This document shows positions 22,564 to 34,267 of a DNA stretch of 64,000 nt, in pieces. The notes beneath the pieces were generated by a model. The model had not been told where the DNA came from, did not search any database, and was given only the letters and a program-made list of their open reading frames with translations. Every line of letters begins with the position of its first letter. Position 1 is the stretch's first letter. Both the position numbers and the translations under genes were made by a program. The DNA is from Melampsora larici-populina 98AG31 (taxonomy: Eukaryota > Basidiomycota > Pucciniomycetes > Pucciniales > Melampsoraceae), in assembly GCF_000204055.1 (NCBI RefSeq), contig NW_006768851.1:227859-291858 (forward strand), given 5' to 3'.

Positions 22564-24417
22564 GATTGATAAAGAGACCGTTTGCCTGTTTTTGCTAGAA
22601 TATACCGATAACATATCGATCTTATTAGCAATCAAATCTTATAAAATACGATAGATGAAAGCATTTAACTACTAATGCTCACCAATCGTTAAGTCGGACT
22701 TTCGAGAAGGTCTTTAGATAAATTGAAATTCTTGAACAGATTGAAAACGAGGAAGGAAGTCTATAAATTGTAATTTGGTATTTGAGTAGTTGGTTAAAAG
22801 GAAGAAGTGTGAGACGGACATACACAGAAAGCCTGATTAACTTTTTGACGGTTTTCTAGGGTTTTCTTCTTAAATCAACTGTATTTTGTAAACACAAGAG
22901 CTTGATTAGGCTTGATTACTAAGGTAAGCAAAGACCTAAATTAGGTATGAGAAGCTAGAAGCATCCTTACAAGCTAAATGACGTGGGTGGGTCAGAGAAA
23001 AACTTGATGCTGAGCTTGAGATATTGAAAAATTGAAAAAATGGGTGAGGTTCTTTCGCGTGAAGGTTTCCATTTCTTCGGAATGCCCCGATCTGGGACCG
23101 TACCACATCAGCAACGCTACGTCCCCAAGAGCTTGCAAATGCCTTTGTTGGTTCTCTCAATCAATAATCAAGTATACCCAAGCCCTTCAGCATGGCTGCA
23201 AAGTCTGCAAAATCAAAAAAAATCCATTCTTTCCTGTAACCATAACTGATTTACATAACACCTGGTCTTGAATAGTGCATACAAGAAATGACCATAGTTG
23301 CTTGCACAGTGTCAGACATCAGCCACACACCACACAAAGTCATCCTCTTGGCTGCACAGGATGATCCTGTTGATACTAAGTAATCATGTGCCATTATGTC
23401 AAGGATTCATGACCATCAATCACCATAAAAGAGCTGCTACATGGTCCCCCAAATTATAATCTTTGAGGCGTATCTTGTCTGTCATCTGTAGGTAATTATC
23501 TAGCAGACAGTCATCATTGGATTCTACCATGTCCATCACAACCATCAAAGTCTTTGTGAGATATATATTTTTCTGAATCCATTTTACTATTGGGAGTGTC
23601 TTTTTGGGAAGGGAGTTGAGCTTGCAATCTGCATAGAAATAGCATAAATTTGCTTCTGATTTCATAGGGATGAATCAAAACACCTCACCAACACCAAAGA
23701 ATTTGTGAAAGAACTTGAGGTGGAAAAACAGGTGAAGGAGAGTTACCACCATTATATAGAGTATCACATCCAAAGGCTTCACTTCAAAACATTCTAAGAC
23801 TTGTCCAATCCCAAGCTGAGCAAAAAGAGAATAAACACACATGAACATGTGAGACTCTGAAATTCCACACAAACACTTTGGTTTCCACTGATGAGCCAGT
23901 CAAGCAAGCATACTTTCAACTATCAATCTATATATGTATCTAAGAAGAAGAATTATAAACCAAAAACCAATGATAAAGTAAACTCCACAAAATTTTGAAA
24001 ATTCTTAAACAAAAAATAATAGAATATCAAAACCTATTGAATATAATCTTTCACTATTTTAATTGATGATGTTTAGCAAGAAAATATCAAGTATAAGATC
24101 TCATGTAGATTTTCTAATATTGATATAAATCACTCTGAAATTCTTAAACCCAAACAAATTCCAAATCCAACATTTAAAATATGTAAATGACTATTAGTAT
24201 ATGTATACTCATTTAATCTAAAAGAAACCAATTCCCTTTCATCAAATGAACCATTTTTCTAATTCCATCCTGTTCAATTTCATTCCATAAGACTTATTTT
24301 TTCAAACCATGTAATCACACAAAAAAACCCAAAACCATAAATCAGAAACCCCAAATTTGTCAATTTATCAAACCTTAAGAAACCTTCAAACTTACAAAAA
24401 GTGACTTGAAGATATTT

Positions 24418-24684
24418 CTATTGAACAAGAACCCAACATTGACAATTTCTTTTATGACAAGTTGAACAAAGACCAGGACTAGATGGTTCAGATCTATCAT
24501 TAATCTGGCTAGTTGGTACAATCAATTCTTTTGAACTTTGACTAATCTTTTTGGGTTCTAAGAAATCAATTTCACTGCTTTGTAGGTCTGGTGTAGGTGA
24601 TCCTATTAAAGAGGTAATGAAAAAATCAAAATGAATTAACCAAACTAAGAAGGTCTTGTAGGATTGATTTGCTTTGATTTGCAT
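24418..24684 (-). CDS. hypothetical small protein with a Cys-rich tail
   Basis: This open minus-strand frame of 88 codons begins MQIKANQSYKT and ends with 'GLCSTCHKRNCQCWVLVQ', four Cys in a short tail. Part of the N-terminal section may be intron. The polar, Ser-rich middle ('SSEIDFLEPKKISQSSKE') has AT-rich codons like the neighbouring host genes. I do not recognise it. It could be the last exon of a larger gene. Confidence 0.3.
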   Translation of the reverse strand: MQIKANQSYKTFLVWLIHFDFFITSLIGSPTPDLQSSEIDFLEPKKISQSSKELIVPTSQINDRSEPSSPGLCSTCHKRNCQCWVLVQ

Positions 24685-25232
24685 CTTAGCTAGGTAAATG
24701 GATGGAGTTTGTAGCTTATGAAGTTCAATGTATGGCTTTTCTTATTCTTCTATATAAGATCTTTAAAATCTCAATTTCAATCAAGTGTAAATCCTGATCA
24801 GGCTATAAATCTCAATTTTTCTGGGCTCATACTACCTCTTAAAATACCAATACCTCACACTGTCTTCTTTAAACCACAAACACCCTCACCGTTACACCTT
24901 ATCACTTAATTCATTCTCACAAGTTTGAAACAATAAATCACTTGAGTAATCTACATAATCTCTATGATGTATGAGAAAATGGTAGATAAGAAGTATAAGA
25001 TACCGTTCAAAGGATTTCAGTGATGAAAATGTATGATCGAAGACCATTAATTTCAAAACCAACTCTTTCATTCTTCAGTTCATGAAGGAAAGTTGAAACT
25101 CCTCGAAACCTTGTATCATCTTTAAGTCAATCAGTCTTTCAGTTTCGATATCTCGCAGTTCTCCAGAACCGTTTGTAATCATACTCTTCCTGCGCACATT
25201 CTGAAAACAGGAACCATCCTCAGAAGATCATA

Positions 25233-25321
25233 CAGTCAAATCGGAAAAGCTTGACCGATTTTGCCCGCAAAACTCGAGGAATTTGGCGGGGAATTTGTGA
25301 CAAGCTTTTCCGGTTTGACTG
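25233..25321. mobile_element. 89-base pogo-type MITE
   Basis: The palindromic element is flanked by TA on each side (25231-25232 and 25322-25323). Its ends start CAGTCAAATCGGAAAAGCTTG and CAGTCAAACCGGAAAAGC. A related 89-base copy in the opposite orientation is at 61721-61809. The first eight bases match the ends of the pogo element at 4983, so the same type of transposase may move it. Confidence 0.8.
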
Positions 25322-25903
25322 TATCTGATTGTGTTTCTTATCGTTGGCCCGCCTTAACCGATCATTGGGCCAACAGATGATACGCCGGATGTTACACCGG
25401 GTGTCAATGTCATCAATGGTTTTGAGAGATACTGCGTCCCACTGGTGATGACGTTGGACAAGATACATAAACGGTTTGGCTAGTCGGCCGAGCGCTCGGT
25501 CGGTTTGATGCATTCATACTCCAGAGACTAAACTTATCAAAGTCCCCCTTCACGAGTATATACATAATCGAAGACCTGGGCCAAGCTTCATCTACATTTT
25601 ACAGAGGAAGTTGATTGTATTTTCATACCTGATTCATGGTCAATTCTTTGTAGGAATATCTTGAGTAGAAAACCTCTTTGATCTTCATCTATATCCTTTC
25701 TTTGTCTTTCTTTATGATTTGATGTTTCATTTTTCATTTTTTATTCATCTTCATCTTTCCTTTGATTTATTAATTCAAAATCCGATTCTAAAAACTAAAA
25801 GATTCATCAAAAAATATCTATATATGTAAATACCTTTCCTTGAACTATGTCCAAATCCAAATCATTCCAAGAAACCAAACCAATCTTTAAAAAAATCACT
25901 TCA

Positions 25904-27570
25904 TTAATTGACACCAGACCAATCCACCTTCATAATCAAACGACCCACACCCAATACCTCAGACCGATCCAAAAGATCAGTTGACCAAACCGTGCAAACC
26001 TTCCCACCCCGATCTTGACAATGTCTCATAAACTCATAAGAACTACCACCGACACCGAAATAAACGGATTTACAAGCCACCAAGAGATCAGATGAACCGA
26101 TCCTTTTAAAAAGATCCACTAAAGATAAAACCGAATCAGGTGAATAAATCGTTTCTGAACTATAACTTAGATCGTATTGGATTGAAAGCTTTGAGCATGA
26201 AGGTGGATGACGTAAGAAGGTGTGCCAGGGTCCGTAGAAGAATCGGAGTTGGATTTGGTGCTGATGTAGGGTTTTGAGAAAGTGAGTGTGTAGGTCTGTT
26301 GTGAGTTCTAGATCTCCAGAGTCTTCTTCTATCGTACTTGAAGTTGGGTTGGTTTGGGATAAAACTAGTTGGTTTGCTCGGTAAAAGGCTAGAATTATGT
26401 TTGGAAATGTGAGTAGATAAAGCACTTTGGAGTAGAAAATGTCTTGTTAGTTTTGGAGTTTGATAGGAAGAAAATCGAATTGTAGTTACCTTCTGGATTG
26501 AAATCTTGGAAATGAAATTCGATCCTAGGTTGATGATCAGGTATATCCTGTTGATCTCTTTGATCAAATGTGTTGGATTTTTCATATAATAATAAATCGT
26601 AAAATAATTTAAACAAGAACCAAACCGTTGGTAAAGCAGTTCCACAACCGATTTCTAAAACTTTGATTAATTCTTTTTGATTTTCTTGATTTTGATTTTC
26701 TTGATTTGGTTTTAAATGATTTGTAAACTTTAAATTAGTTTGATGAGTAGAAAAATATTCAATTAAATCTAAACTTGATTCCCATGTTTTAAATCCACCT
26801 TCATAAACCCCTGGAATCAAATCAGATGGATCATTTAATAAGTTTTGTACATGATCATTTGATTTACCTACCAAACCATTACTCTTGAAATTTGATTTTG
26901 GATTTAAATTTGATTTTTCATCGATCCTTTTCTTCTTCTTTTGTTGATCTTCTTCTTCTTCTTCTGTACTTGAATCTGATTGGGTTTCAGGATCTAGATA
27001 AGTTTGGTATTTTGCATCATATAGATCTCGTTTCCAAATCGATTTTGTAGAATCGGTTGGAATAGTCTTGATTTTGATTGATGAGTAAGACAAAAAAGGA
27101 GGTAAACTGGTAATCTAAATATCAACAAACAGGAATAGATTAGTGATTAGTTTGATACATATAAGCAAAGTCGATCAAATGTAATCTTACGAGTTCTTCT
27201 AGTTTGATTTCACCAGATCTGTCTGTTGAACTTTCTGGAATAGGTTCGGTTGGAGTCTTGATTGGTTTGTTTGATGAGTTCAAGTTGAGGTTTTGGTTTG
27301 TTTGATCAGATGAACTTCCTTCATGTTTGTCCGTATCAGTTAATGAGTCTAGATCCTGTTGAAAAGGTTGAGAAAGGCATGAATAAGTATATCTTGTAGA
27401 AGCGTTAAAAGTCAAAGAATCACTTACGAAATCAAACTTGAACATTTCTGGAATGTCGCTCAATGAACCATCGACCGAACTATCTAAGTAAGTATTTGAA
27501 GTAAAATTGCAATAACTGTATGTTCTGTATGTATGCGTCTTGAAAAATTTAAGTAACCATCTTGAGCCAT
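25904..27570 (-). CDS. HPM1: protein-histidine N-methyltransferase
   Basis: Five exons, 27570-27558, 27483-27428, 27355-27191, 27114-26490 and 26424-25904, give 459 residues. The first junction uses a GTTACT donor, so the start is less sure; an alternative start is the Met of 'MFKFDF'. The signature of the Hpm1/METTL18 family is clear: 'DLIPGVYEGGFKTWESS', 'VLEIGCGTALP' (SAM-binding motif I), 'FHFQDFNPEVLYLLTFPN' and later 'SSETIYS'. A Lys- and Glu-rich low-complexity loop ('STEEEEEDQQKKKKR') precedes the domain. In yeast the enzyme methylates a histidine of ribosomal protein uL3 and affects ribosome assembly. The start codon lies 83 bases from that of BUD23 on the other strand. Confidence 0.9.
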
Positions 27571-27653
27571 ACCAGTGCCAAAGTGTTTCAAGTTTTTTTC
27601 AAATCTCAACCAACTCACCACAACCACCTCAACCACCTCAGATCCAATCAAAA
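27571..27653. promoter_or_regulatory. shared promoter region of HPM1 and BUD23
   Basis: Only 83 bases separate the start codons of two divergent genes. The interval contains a run of C- and A-rich direct repeats (AACCACCTC twice, with related CACCACAA nearby) and must carry the 5' untranslated regions and core promoter of both. Bidirectional control is inferred from the spacing. Confidence 0.6.
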
Positions 27654-29047
27654 ATGTCAAGACCAGAGCATCAAGCACCACCCGAAATAGTTCATGAGTC
27701 AAACCCATTTCCTTAACCCATCTCTTTAAACAAAACCAGACCAAGTAACTGACCAAAATCAAACCACTTCTTACATATTTATATAGTTTTATAATGATAC
27801 CGAAGCAGCTAAATATACAACTTCATCAAGAATTCAATCTGTTCAAGCTGAAATGGCAGAAAGATGTTTAGAACTTTTGAACTTACCTACTATCACCACC
27901 ACCACTACCACTTCTTCTTCTTCAGAAGATATGTCCGAAGATATCTCAGAAGATGATCAAACAGAAGAAAGAGTGGTACCTAAACCTAGTTTTTTACTTG
28001 ATATTGGTTGTGGTAGTGGATTAAGTGGTGATATTATTACTGAAGAAGGTCATCATTGGGTTGGTGTTGATATTAGTGGTAGTATGCTTGGTTAGTCTTT
28101 TTTTTCTTATCAAGAAAATCAAATCATGTTAATCATCTAAAGGTTTTTTTTTGAAACTTTTTTCTTCTTTGGCAGAAATCGCTTTGGATAGAGAAGTGGA
28201 GGGTGATCTTTGTTTACATGATATTGGTCAAGGGTTCGGATTCAGAGCAGGTAGTTTTGATGGAGCAATAAGGTACATCCTTCCTTTCCTTGTATCTATC
28301 TAAACCGAAACCGATTTCAAGATCTTTGCAATCACTAAACTTTTTTTTTTTTGGAAACCCAGTGTTTCAGTTATTCAATGGCTTTGTAATGCAGATAAAA
28401 GTACGAATTCACCACCTAAACGATTAAAGCTCTTTTTCGAAAGTTTATTTGGATCATTAGTTAGAGGAGCAAGAGCTGTGTTTCAATTCTATCCTGAATC
28501 AGATGATCAAGTTCGATTTATTATGTCATATGCTAATCGAGCAGGTTTTACTGGTGGATTAGTAGTCGATTGTAAGTTTGATCCTTTTTCTCTATTTATT
28601 CATTGGAATTCATCATGCATTTTTCTTTTAATTCATGTAGATCCAAATAGTCAAAAAGCAAAAAAGTTTTATTTGGTGTTAATGACTGGTACTTCAACTA
28701 ATTCAAATCATCAATTACCAAAAGCTTTAACAGAAGATAATTCATCATCATCAAATCATCTTCAATCAAAAGTTAAATATGAAACTCAACGTAAAAAGTT
28801 ATCGAAAAATCATTCGAAATCGAAAAGATTAGGTGGTGAAGATAAACAAACTTGGATTTTAAAGAAGAAAGACCTTTATCGAAAAAGAGGAAAAGAAGAT
28901 GTGAGTTTTTGATTTTGGTTTATTTTTGGTTTGAATTTGATTAGATTATCATTTGTGTGGGTTTATGTTGATGTATAATCGGTTATTTTCGTTTAGGTAC
29001 CTCGAGATTCGAAATTTACGGGTCGGAAAAGAAGAACTCAATTTTAA
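27654..29047 (+). CDS. BUD23: 18S rRNA (guanine-N7)-methyltransferase Bud23
   Basis: Six exons, 27654-27689, 27787-28090, 28176-28272, 28363-28571, 28641-28900 and 28997-29047, give 318 residues. The protein starts MSRPEHQAPPEIFYNDTEAA and shows 'SRIQSVQAEMAERCLELLNL', the SAM motif 'LLDIGCGSGLSGD', 'GHHWVGVDISGSML', 'SVSVIQWLCNADKS' and 'AVFQFYPESDDQ'. The C-terminus ends with the conserved basic motif 'DSKFTGRKRRTQF', with one change from the usual form. A Ser/Thr stretch near residue 45 is an insertion compared with yeast. The family methylates one guanine of 18S rRNA with the partner Trm112 and is needed for small-subunit export. The first intron uses a GTTCAT donor, but the resulting protein is a textbook match. 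Confidence 0.95.
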
Positions 29048-30104
29048 ATTTTTATCATAAAGAAAAAACCTACAGAAATTTTGTTTTTTCTATACCTTTT
29101 ATACTATTTATATAGTACTTTTTACTTTCTTCATTTAGTTTTTTTTTCTTTTCGAGTTTTTAAATCTAAAAAAAACACCTTGTGATTATACCATGATTTT
29201 ACCTTTTTTTTGGAGGGGAGTTACATTAGTATACAAAGAAATCCAAAATTTCCCAGAGAGAATTATAAAGATACACTTTAAGTTTCAACAAATAAATTCG
29301 AAAAGATGAATGATCAATTTTCAGAATAAAATCTCCAATATACCTTTTCCAATTGATTCATGAAATTGTATATGTGTCATGTCAGGGGGAAACCAATGAA
29401 GAATCATTTGGTAAATTGTGCTGAGCGTGCTAGGCTGAAATGATATTGATCACAAATGCAATCTGCGGTGCTTGAATGCAAAAACCTACTGGTACTTGAA
29501 AGAGGTTTTGAAGGTTTTGAGTGTGATAGTCACTCAATTATCAGTCTTTAACAAACCAAGTCGATTGCTATCATGTTCATGTTGGGTGATCAACTTCAAA
29601 AAATTCTCGAATCCCCAACATATACATACAAACCAGTATTTCTTTCTTCACATAGTCATACTCATCATACTTAGTTTATTTCTCATGTATAATGCAAGAT
29701 ACATTTCAACCCAATCAAACCCTTTTTCAATTCTCTTTAATGTATTCAATTCCAACCCAAAAGTTTCTTTTGTATAATAAACATATCAACTTTTCTTTCA
29801 AAAAAAATAACAAATCCACATATATATAAGTATACTAAATCAAAACCCTATTTTTAAAGAAATAGTCAGATAAAACACTTAATTAAAAATCTATTTAAAC
29901 AAATTGGATTTAATAAATCTATAAAAAAGTTTTCAACTTAAAAAAAAACTATTTCATGATTTTTTTTTGGAATTATTGATTTTATTTTGATCAAGTTCGA
30001 CCGTGACTTCCAATCATTAAAATATTTCTCTTTTTTCCAAACAAAAAAAAACATACATTCAAAACCCAAGAAAAAAAAACCCCTTTCGCATTCTTCCATC
30101 ATGA
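29048..30104. other. AT-rich region between convergent genes
   Basis: This holds the 3' regions of BUD23 and the SMYD-type gene. It is rich in poly-A and poly-T runs and has no gene. Confidence 0.6.
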
Positions 30105-32889
30105 TCATCTTCCATTCCCTCTTTTTCTTTCACCCATGATTTTCCTTCTAGCTTCGATTTCCAATTCAGTAGCCCCAATACTCCATTCAATCGATCTACC
30201 TAACCTACCACCTCCATTCGAAGATCCAAATCCAATCAAACATTCTTCTACAGCCAAACATTGATATTGTCTTAAAGATTCTAACATGTTTAAACCTAAT
30301 TCGATTTGTTCCAAGTTATTATGAATCAAGTTTCTTAAATCGAAAATCGATCCTTTCACATTCACTGTTGATCTCCATGTATGATCACATAATTTCGTGA
30401 TCGTACTTTTGGTGATGATCGAGATTGGATGACCGATTCCGTATAAGAGATGGACTCCAGAGATTATCGATTCGGTTTCGGATGTCGCTTGTTTTAGGTT
30501 TTGATCGGTTTTACATAACAGATGAGAGATCATCTTCATCCTTCTTAAGTCTAGGATCGGATAAAAGGCTGGTCCAAAGGTGAAGGGTGATAATTTGATT
30601 TGAAACCATTCGATTGCTTTTTCAGCATAATAAGCTGCTTTCGCTGGTTCTGTAGATGATCCGCGCCAAAAACGAATTACCATCAGAATCGATCATAAGT
30701 TTCTCGGATTGGTTTCACTTCATGATTATTGGAGAGTTTAGGCTTACCTCTTTGAGGATTAAGGGCTTGTCCAGACTTCTTGATCGCTAATCGTTGTCCT
30801 TCAACATCAATCAATCTTGAAAACCCACAATTAGGACAACTGATTTCTTTCTTTTGATTTCCACCTGAACAAGAAGGACCAGCATCTAATCGTCGACCTG
30901 AACCTGCGATTTGAGGTCCTGGAACTGGATTAGATTGAGCTGCTGATGCTGCTGAAGCTCTTGCATCCTCATAAAGAACTGATTTGGAATCTACCACCAT
31001 CAGAAGAACAAAAACCAAACCATTAAATCTTTTATGTGTTGAGGAGAGGAAAATAAGATCACAGAGGAAATCGTTTAGACTGACGAGTGAGTGAGAACCA
31101 ACTGGTACATTTAGGACATTTAAGGGCTTCACGTGGATCTACTTCATTCGGATCTGAATTCATACAAAGTGCACAATCACACATAAAATGATACCTATGT
31201 GCAAGATCATTTCTTCTTTCTTTTCGAGTCCCAGATAAATCTACATAAGAAGTGACAATCTAAATCCCAAAGATCGCCAGCAAAAAAAATAAAAATAAAA
31301 ACGTTTGAGTTAACCAAAAAAAACAAAACGAATTGAAGAAAGAAGTGAAGAAAGAAACTGAACCTCTTCACCCGGTTCGATTTTTTTAATCGCAATGACT
31401 TTGACCCATTCTTTACCACCTGTTTTTTTACTTGCTCCTTCACCTCCTTCAGGAAAGACTACTACTACATTAGGTACACAAGAGTGATTGATAAATGAAG
31501 CTGATGGACAAAGGATCAGACCGATATTATCCAAGGTGATAGAAGTCAAACAAAAAGAGTTTTCAAGGAACTAAAATAAAAACAAGTCCCCATCAAATTC
31601 AACAATGAGCAAAGACTGAATGGGTTTTATTTGATTGATTGATTTTTTTTTGGATGAGTGGAAAATGAAAGTTTACTGACTCGACAACAGAATGGAAGTA
31701 GTGTAGATGCTGAACCAAGTGCTTTTTGTAAGGTTTGACTTCCGATATATCGACTCAGGTTTACGCTCAATTGCATCAGTCTGTCTTTCGGATAGGCAGG
31801 ATCGGCATTCAGGTCTATCGATCCAATCAATGTTCAAAGAATCATCAATCGGTATATCAGTTGATAAGAAACACCCAAGAGACAACTCACGATGATTCAG
31901 CTCTTCCATACCGGTCCACTAAAGATACAACAAACTGAGTGAGTATGACATTCAAGTGAAGATCATGACAAGAAAAGAAACCAAAAGACTAACCCAATTC
32001 GGATCCCTTTCGGCTTCTCGATCTTTCTTCCAAATCAATCGACCTAAAGCTCTAATAGGAGCACTAGGAACTTTACTGAATTCTTGACCAGAACCGTGAT
32101 CATCATCAATTTCTAAACCATCAAGACCACTACCACTACCACCAAGTGTTCCACATAAGGTTGTACCACTTCTGGTCACTTTGCCATTCATCGATGTACG
32201 AGATTTTGATTTTTGATTGACTTTCAAAAGATTTTCGATCATCTTTGAATAATTTGTTAATGCTTGACATTCAGCTTTATGTGATACCCAATCTAAACGT
32301 TGACAATTCTAATGATTAAAATAAGATGAGTTAGTTTAAGAACTTTTAAAGACTTTTGGATGGGAAAAAGAAAACTAACTTCTCCACAATAAGATACTAC
32401 GCGACATTTTGTACATCTTCTGATTTGTCTTGAAACACTTGGATCTGGTAATGCTTCGAAATCTTCATCTTCTAAAAAACAAGAAGAACATCTATTCGAA
32501 AGAGATGAAGTATCTAAAACGGCCACATGAGGTGACAAAGAAAGAACAGTTGTACCTGATTTCCATCCAAAAGAAAAAAAAAAACAAGAAAAGGATGAAG
32601 GTGAGTATGAAGGTGTGAATCGGAATGATTTTAAAAGGTCAAAGAATTCACCTGGTTTAATAGTTTTTGAACTTTTTGAATATAGACCTCTACCTCTTTT
32701 AGGTCTATTATGATCTAAACAAAGTTCTACAAACTTATTGGGTTTGAATATTTTGGAATTAGTGATGACTAGATGAGATGAATTTAAAAAGGGTGGGTTT
32801 GATATTTCTTCTTGTTCTTGTCCTTGTTCTTGTTCTTTTTCGATTTCATTCTTTTGAATTGGTTTAGTTGATTGAGTAGGATGATCCAT
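30105..32889 (-). CDS. MYND-SET (SMYD-type) lysine methyltransferase
   Basis: The gene starts at the ATG at 32889 (MDHPTQSTKP) and ends at the TGA at 30107-30105. After a Gln/Glu-rich N-terminus comes the first SET strand region ('NRPKRGRGLYSKSSKTIKPG') and a MYND zinc finger split by an intron: 'CSSC', 'CTKCRVVSYCGE', then 'NCQRLDWVSHKAEC'. The SET core follows with 'FINHSCVPNVVV', 'IEPGEE' and 'SYVDLSGTRKERRNDLAHRY', and the post-SET cysteines 'CDCALC'. The last exon (about 30683-30105) is helical and fits the TPR-like C-terminal domain of SMYD proteins. At least one donor is GTTAGT. Such enzymes methylate lysines of histones or cytosolic proteins; the substrate is unknown. A long insert between the MYND finger and the rest of SET ('GGSGSGLDGLEIDDDHGS') is unusual. 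Internal intron borders were not all fixed. Confidence 0.85.
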
Positions 32890-33399
32890 TTGGTTGATGA
32901 TGATGATGGTAAATGAACTTGTTAGGATATTGAGGTTGAGCTTCAAGAAATCAAAGTTTTAATTTTTTTTTTCTTGAATTTTGGATTACATAACAGAAAT
33001 AACCAAAACCCATACATACTGCTCAGAGTTTAAATTCCCATTCTTCAAATCAAAACTCTTCAAAAACTTAAACAGCTTAAACCCTCACCCGCAGTGTCAG
33101 TGTGTACAGTTCTATTTTTAATCTCTAAATGATCTGCCTCTATAAATTCAATTCGAAGCATACCTTGGACAAACTGTCTCAAAGTGTGCATCACTTGAGT
33201 TGTACATACATATACCATTTCACTCAAAAGAAATGTATGTGGTTGAATATATAGAAGAAAGAATGATCACCAATGGCAAAAGAACCTATGTATCTCATTT
33301 TGGTTGGTACATATTTTTATCTTCACCATCTCTTTCAACTCTTGAATACTTGAGTTGGTTATTCTTTCTTTCATCACATCTTTTGCAGGTATGACTTAA

Positions 33400-33980
33400 T
33401 GTTACAAGCCTTTGTAACTCATCTTCCCATGCTGATAACATCCTCCAGTATCACAAACAAGATTTGTATATGAATTCAAAAGTGAGTTTAAAAATAATTA
33501 TCATGATGAAATGACAAATAATGAAGTAGAAATTGAAGAAATACTATTTGAAAAGAGGTATTTGAACATTGGCCAGATTTATTACTGCTTTGAAAATGGA
33601 TTGTAAATATAAATAGTCACTTACATCTGACTCCAGAGACTTGTTTGATGTCATGGGTATCCATCATCTGTCTCATTATCTATTTAAGTAGATTTCTTAT
33701 TTGTGTTTGGTATCAGAGCCTCAAAATTGATTGCATGTTGAGTTTGTGAATACACGGTCTCAGATGTTGGTCAGAGTTTTTTTTATTGGATCAAGTGAGA
33801 TTATCACCTGTCTATAAAAGGAGAACATCATATTTTGTTGAAATTGCTTCCTTGGAAAGAGATTCAAATTTACCTTTACTGGGAAGCAAGAACAAATGGA
33901 ATAAAAATCTTGAATGTGTAATGCAAATAAGTAGAGTGTGGGAATATGGCCAACTGATGCAGATGTTGTGTTCTTGATAC
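33400..33980 (+). mobile_element. LTR retrotransposon relic (Copia-like)
   Basis: TGGTATCAGAGCC at 33708-33720 is the standard primer-binding site complementary to initiator Met tRNA. Upstream, TGTTACAAGCC at 33400 could start an LTR of about 300 bases, although its end before the primer site does not show the usual CA. Downstream, a frame around 33830-33977 reads 'SLERDSNLPLLGSKNKWNKN' and 'LECVMQISRVWEYG', which resembles the N-terminus of Copia gag proteins. No polymerase region follows, so it is a fragment. Confidence 0.5.
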
Positions 33981-34267
33981 ATATTTTCAGAGTGCTTGTT
34001 CATCTGCTTTGAGCTTGAACACAGTGCCAGTTGGTTCATGAAGATAGTAAAACATTGCTTATGTTTTAGATTCATGAGATTCAACTCTGCAAATGGTCTA
34101 TGCTCTGATTAAACACTCTAGAAAAGGTTGAGAAACTATTTTGATCATTAAATTAAAATACATTTTACAAGTCTAAGTTCAAGAATCAAGCATAATACAT
34201 ATAGATGAATGATTATCAAAACCTCTCATCATATAATCACATCAATTACTTATTAAATCCAAACAAA

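Larger units (their letters stand above)
22564..25903. other. long AT-rich stretch with little coding signal
   Basis: The region upstream of SUMO holds the promoter, then about 3 kb of AT-rich DNA. Small minus-strand frames at 22936-23160, 23420-23665 and 23675-23872 have no recognisable features. A short candidate gene at 24418-24684 and an 89-base MITE at 25233-25321 are listed separately. Confidence 0.5.
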
